Part shown: positions 61,134-64,000 of the stretch, piece after piece | How the letters are laid out: each line of letters starts with the position of its first letter | Numbering within the stretch: the first letter of the stretch is position 1 | Source: DASXUG01 sp964620425 | Lineage (GTDB): Bacteria; Pseudomonadota; Gammaproteobacteria; Burkholderiales; Methylophilaceae | Direction: 5' to 3' | Assembly: GCA_964620425.1 (NCBI GenBank) | Contig: CAZUGV010000003.1 | Location: 124,001 to 188,000, forward strand | DNA length: 64,000 bases | The notes under the pieces: generated by a model | Told to the model about the DNA's origin: nothing | Seen by the model: the letters and a program-made list of their open reading frames with translations, nothing else | Databases searched by the model: none | Translations under genes and position numbers: made by a program

Positions 61134-62330
61134 TTAAACAGGTAATCTGCGTGATCTCAAACCAAGCAATGCTAAACCAGCCATGAGCATTCCGTATGTT
61201 TCTGGTTCAGGTACGGTAGCCACTTCAAACGCTAAAAACTGGGTAGTTTGAGTAGTTGAAAAGTTATTATCTACTGCTAACACTAAAGTGCGATTGCCAT
61301 TTGCTAAAGTTTTGCCCCAGCTAATCCCTTCAACATTATCTAGCGTCACACCTTTATAGGTGATTGGCAGTTCCAGTAAAAGCTTTTTAGTCATTGGAGT
61401 GTAGGTTGCACCACTCAAACCAGAAAAGCTGCTGATGTCTGTTGTTTGATTGGTAATACGGCTTTCAACTAGACGTATGGTGTTACCAACTCCAGATGCA
61501 AAAGCACGCTCAACCATAATAAAACTTTGAATGCTGTCATCACTACTGTTAATTGCTAACATTTCAGATAAGCCGTTATCTGGGCCAAATGGAGCGCCAG
61601 GGGCAGCATTGACTGGGATTTTCGGTAATTCATATGCATATTGTTTATATGCATTGCCTGTTGTTGGGTCTAATGCGGTAATTCGAACTACACTACCAGA
61701 AGTTAATGTGGTGATGTTGCCATCTTGCACAATGGCATCTTCATTAGCTACATAGACAGTACCCATTGGGTTACCAACTGTTAGTGCTTCAAAAAGCTTG
61801 TTGTTGCGTCCGCCAGTGGAAGTGTTGTCTACATAGTTGAACATGGCTGGTGTGTTAAATTGGCGAACATATTCCCCACTGGTGGTCATTTCACGAACAA
61901 ATGGGTTAAAACGTAATGAAGGGTTGGCGTTGTAATTACCCTCGCTAGACCAATATAAATTTCCGTTCGGAGCAACTCTAATTGACTCCGGATCTACTGT
62001 ACGGCTAGTTGAAGGAAAGTTACTGCCATCAGGTCGCTTCATGAAGGTCTGGCTGTTGATAGTCACCCCATTAAAGCTTGTTTCATTATAATCCAAGCTC
62101 AAATTGTAGAAACGGGGGGTGCCACGTTCGCCACCGCGATCATCTGAAATTGCGTAGTAAGTGCCATCCGCAGCTTTGTCGATACCCGAAATTCCGCCAA
62201 ACTCGATACCATTAAACATAGTGCCTGTGGGAATTGAATAACTGCCGATTAATCTTAAGTCTAAACTAGCAGCATGTGCATTGTTAAACAAAATTGTCAG
62301 TAGCGTCAGTAAAAGGTGTTGAGCTTTCAT
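61134..62330 (-). CDS. Esterase-like/phytase-family exported PEP-CTERM protein
   Basis: 398 residues from the ATG at 62330 (MKAQHLLLTLL), preceded by GGAA; a longer start at 62420 would put the signal peptide internally. Signal peptide to about AHAAS. The body matches the 'esterase-like activity of phytase' domain (GIEFGGISGIDKAADGTYYAISDDRG, in part; FVREMTTSGEYVRQ). The C-terminus is a textbook PEP-CTERM: VPEPETYGMLMAGLALLGL followed by RSRR. It is the expected substrate of the exosortase B encoded at 43741. Confidence 0.92.
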   Translation of the reverse strand: MKAQHLLLTLLTILFNNAHAASLDLRLIGSYSIPTGTMFNGIEFGGISGIDKAADGTYYAISDDRGGERGTPRFYNLSLDYNETSFNGVTINSQTFMKRPDGSNFPSTSRTVDPESIRVAPNGNLYWSSEGNYNANPSLRFNPFVREMTTSGEYVRQFNTPAMFNYVDNTSTGGRNNKLFEALTVGNPMGTVYVANEDAIVQDGNITTLTSGSVVRITALDPTTGNAYKQYAYELPKIPVNAAPGAPFGPDNGLSEMLAINSSDDSIQSFIMVERAFASGVGNTIRLVESRITNQTTDISSFSGLSGATYTPMTKKLLLELPITYKGVTLDNVEGISWGKTLANGNRTLVLAVDNNFSTTQTTQFLAFEVATVPEPETYGMLMAGLALLGLRSRRLPV

Positions 62331-62621
62331 GTGGCGTTCCTTAAAAATTAAATGTAATAGAAACTCTCTGGAAACATTAATTTTGTATCTTGCGTTAAAC
62401 AGGCTTCTAGTGGATAACACTACTTCACATTTGTTACGTTATGATTAACGCTTACGCTGGTTCTGTATAGTTCAATTGCTTTGATTAAGATGATTTTTTT
62501 GAGGTGAGGGCTGCAATGTGCAGAGTTGAATGTACAGTGTTGATTTAAATATAAAGTCAAACATTCAGCATCTGAATTACAATATTAGCTTCTTCTATTT
62601 GCCTATAAAAAATCTATCAGT
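62331..62621. other. Divergent promoter region
   Basis: 291 bases between the PEP-CTERM protein and the spermidine-synthase-like gene, AT-rich, without a gene. Promoters for both directions are expected; no clear boxes stand out. Confidence 0.4.
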
Positions 62622-63407
62622 ATGTTCGGTTTCGGTAAAAAAATTCATCGTAGTGTGGCGTCAGAGAGCGTCGAAGTAGGGGAGGTAGATGGTGTGCGCT
62701 CCTTGTTTATTGGTTCTAGTACCATTCAAAGCTCAATGCGCGTTAAAGCGCCTTATGATTTGGAGTTGTCCTATTCCAAAGGCATGATGCTGTTTTTGCT
62801 TTTTGCGCCACAGGTGCGTGATGTGGTGATTATGGGCTTGGGTGGCGGCTCTATCCCTAAGTATATCCATCATTATCACCCGCAAATTTCTACGCGTGTG
62901 GTGGAGCTTAATCCACAGGTGATTAGCATTGCGCGTAGTCATTTTTATCTGCCTGAGGATGATGAAAGGCTCAGAGTCATTGAAGGTGATGGTGTGCAGT
63001 TTATTCACGATCACCCAGAAACGACAGATTTGCTCATGCTTGATATGTTTGATGGCAAAGGTGTGCCTTTGAATATGTATAGCCAAGATTTCTTTGATAC
63101 ATGTCGCAACGCATTGACTCCCGATGGCGTTTTGGTGACTAATTTATGGGGATCAGACAAAAATTTTGATGTGTATTTGCATCGTATTGAACAGATTTTT
63201 AACAATCGCGTACTTGTAGTGCCGACTGGGCGCCCAGGTAATATTGTGGTGATGGCGTTTAAACGTGTTCCAACCGAGTTACGTTGGGACCAAGTGCGCC
63301 ACAAAGCCAAAGAGTTAGATGCAGCATTCAATCTCGATTTTATGGGGTTGCTAGATCGCTTAAAAGATCGTAATCAGCATACGCCTAGCCGTATCACAAT
63401 GGAGTAA
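62622..63407 (+). CDS. Spermidine-synthase-like protein
   Basis: 261 residues with the polyamine synthase fold: ELSYSKGMMLFLLFAPQVRDVVIMGLGGGSIPKYIHH (nucleotide-binding loop GLGGGS), VVELNPQVISIAR, DLLMLDMFDGKGVP. Many such proteins lack the residues needed for putrescine transfer and act on other substrates, so the name is only by family. It is followed by a methyltransferase gene after 13 bases. Confidence 0.85.
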   Translation: MFGFGKKIHRSVASESVEVGEVDGVRSLFIGSSTIQSSMRVKAPYDLELSYSKGMMLFLLFAPQVRDVVIMGLGGGSIPKYIHHYHPQISTRVVELNPQVISIARSHFYLPEDDERLRVIEGDGVQFIHDHPETTDLLMLDMFDGKGVPLNMYSQDFFDTCRNALTPDGVLVTNLWGSDKNFDVYLHRIEQIFNNRVLVVPTGRPGNIVVMAFKRVPTELRWDQVRHKAKELDAAFNLDFMGLLDRLKDRNQHTPSRITME

Positions 63408-63420
63408 TACACAAACAATA

Positions 63421-64000
63421 TGGAACTTAATTATTTTGCCACCTGCCCACGCGGTTTAGAAAGCTTGCTTGTGGATGAGTTAAAAGCACAGCAAGCCCGC
63501 AACATACAAATGACCGATGGTGGTGTTGGTTTTATGGGGGATTTAGGCGTCTGTTACCGCGCCAATTTGCATTCACGCATCGCCACCCGTATTTTGATTC
63601 AAGTGGGGCGTGGCAAATATGCCAGTGAAGATGATTTATACCAAGCCGCTTATAAAATCAATTGGCCTAATTTGTTTGATGTAAAACATGACTTTATGGT
63701 CAAAGTCACAGGTGTTAAGTGCCCGCTAAAAAGTTTAGAGTTTGCAACTTTACGCATCAAAGATGCTGTCTGCGATAAATTTAGGCAAGCGGTTAATTCA
63801 CGTCCATATATTGATACTAAGAATCCATCTGTACGGATTCATGCTTATTTAACTGAAGATGCTTACACGTTTTATGTGGATAGTTCAGGTCACGCTTTGT
63901 ATCAACGTGGCAACCGTAAAGCCAGTATCGAAGCGCCTTTGCGTGAAAATTTGGCAGCGGGCATTTTAAAACTCACAGGCTGGCAAGTCGGCCAACCGTT
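63421..64000 (+). CDS. RlmL-type 23S rRNA methyltransferase (3' end outside window)
   Basis: The first 193 residues are present. The THUMP domain and the start MELNYFATCPRGLESLLVDEL are typical of the N-terminal half of RlmL/RlmKL (m2G2445). The catalytic part lies beyond the window. Whether it is the short RlmL or the RlmL-RlmK fusion cannot be told. Confidence 0.88.

Overview
The window looks like a chromosome segment of a methylotrophic betaproteobacterium of the Methylophilaceae (Methylotenera/Methylobacillus-like). The basis is a complete mxa methanol dehydrogenase cluster in the order F-J-G-I-R-S-A-C-K-L-D, an exosortase B/EpsA/EpsI exopolysaccharide locus, an isc operon of betaproteobacterial order and generally AT-rich DNA. 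I assigned the lineage by gene content and protein similarity from memory, not by a search.

Layout. 1-647: end of an SMP-30-like beta-propeller gene. 1018-1094: intact tRNA-Arg(ACG). 1050-23829: a tRNA-associated island complex. The 3' part of the tRNA-Arg gene plus its terminator is repeated at 21541 and 23743; copies 1 and 3 are identical over 80 nt and copy 2 differs at one of those positions. The first interval (about 20.5 kb) carries the whole mxa operon on the minus strand with five accessory genes of exported or thioredoxin type, and on the plus strand a NarL-type two-component system, a GldA/F/G-like ABC transporter and an MNT-HEPN pair. The second interval (about 2.2 kb) carries a HigBA-like and a PIN/antitoxin pair. 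No integrase lies in either interval.

24040-40340: SulP anion transporter plus beta-carbonic anhydrase, a MASE1-PAS-GGDEF-EAL protein, the isc operon (iscR, an additional cysteine desulfurase, iscS, iscU, iscA, hscB, hscA, fdx) with a 35-bp palindrome over the iscR promoter, a frameshifted restriction-endonuclease-like remnant, vapBC, cysE, trmJ and suhB. 40401-52584: exopolysaccharide/PEP-CTERM sorting locus (priming glycosyltransferase, EpsA, cNMP-binding protein, exosortase B, EpsI, three glycosyltransferases, a GDP-mannose enzyme, a TIGR03790 protein, galU). 52694-56737: PLP decarboxylase, 2OG-Fe(II) oxygenase, tRNA-Val(GAC) with a decayed integrase, a ParDE pair and an orphan HTH protein. 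56799-62330: a giant secreted protein with two seven-repeat RCC1 domains and a phytase-esterase-like PEP-CTERM protein. 62622-64000: a spermidine-synthase-like protein and the start of an RlmL-type rRNA methyltransferase.

How it works together. Methanol is oxidised in the periplasm by MxaF/MxaI, which passes electrons to cytochrome cL (MxaG). MxaRSACKLD insert calcium and mature the enzyme. The divergent two-component system is well placed to control the operon through palindromes in the shared promoter region. Perfect hairpins without U-tracts between F/J, G/I, I/R and D/next gene suggest post-transcriptional control of subunit stoichiometry. The main observation is that the complete methanol oxidation module sits between tRNA-derived direct repeats, i.e. 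it looks like an integrated, possibly acquired or losable, genomic island with a second toxin-antitoxin element stacked behind it.
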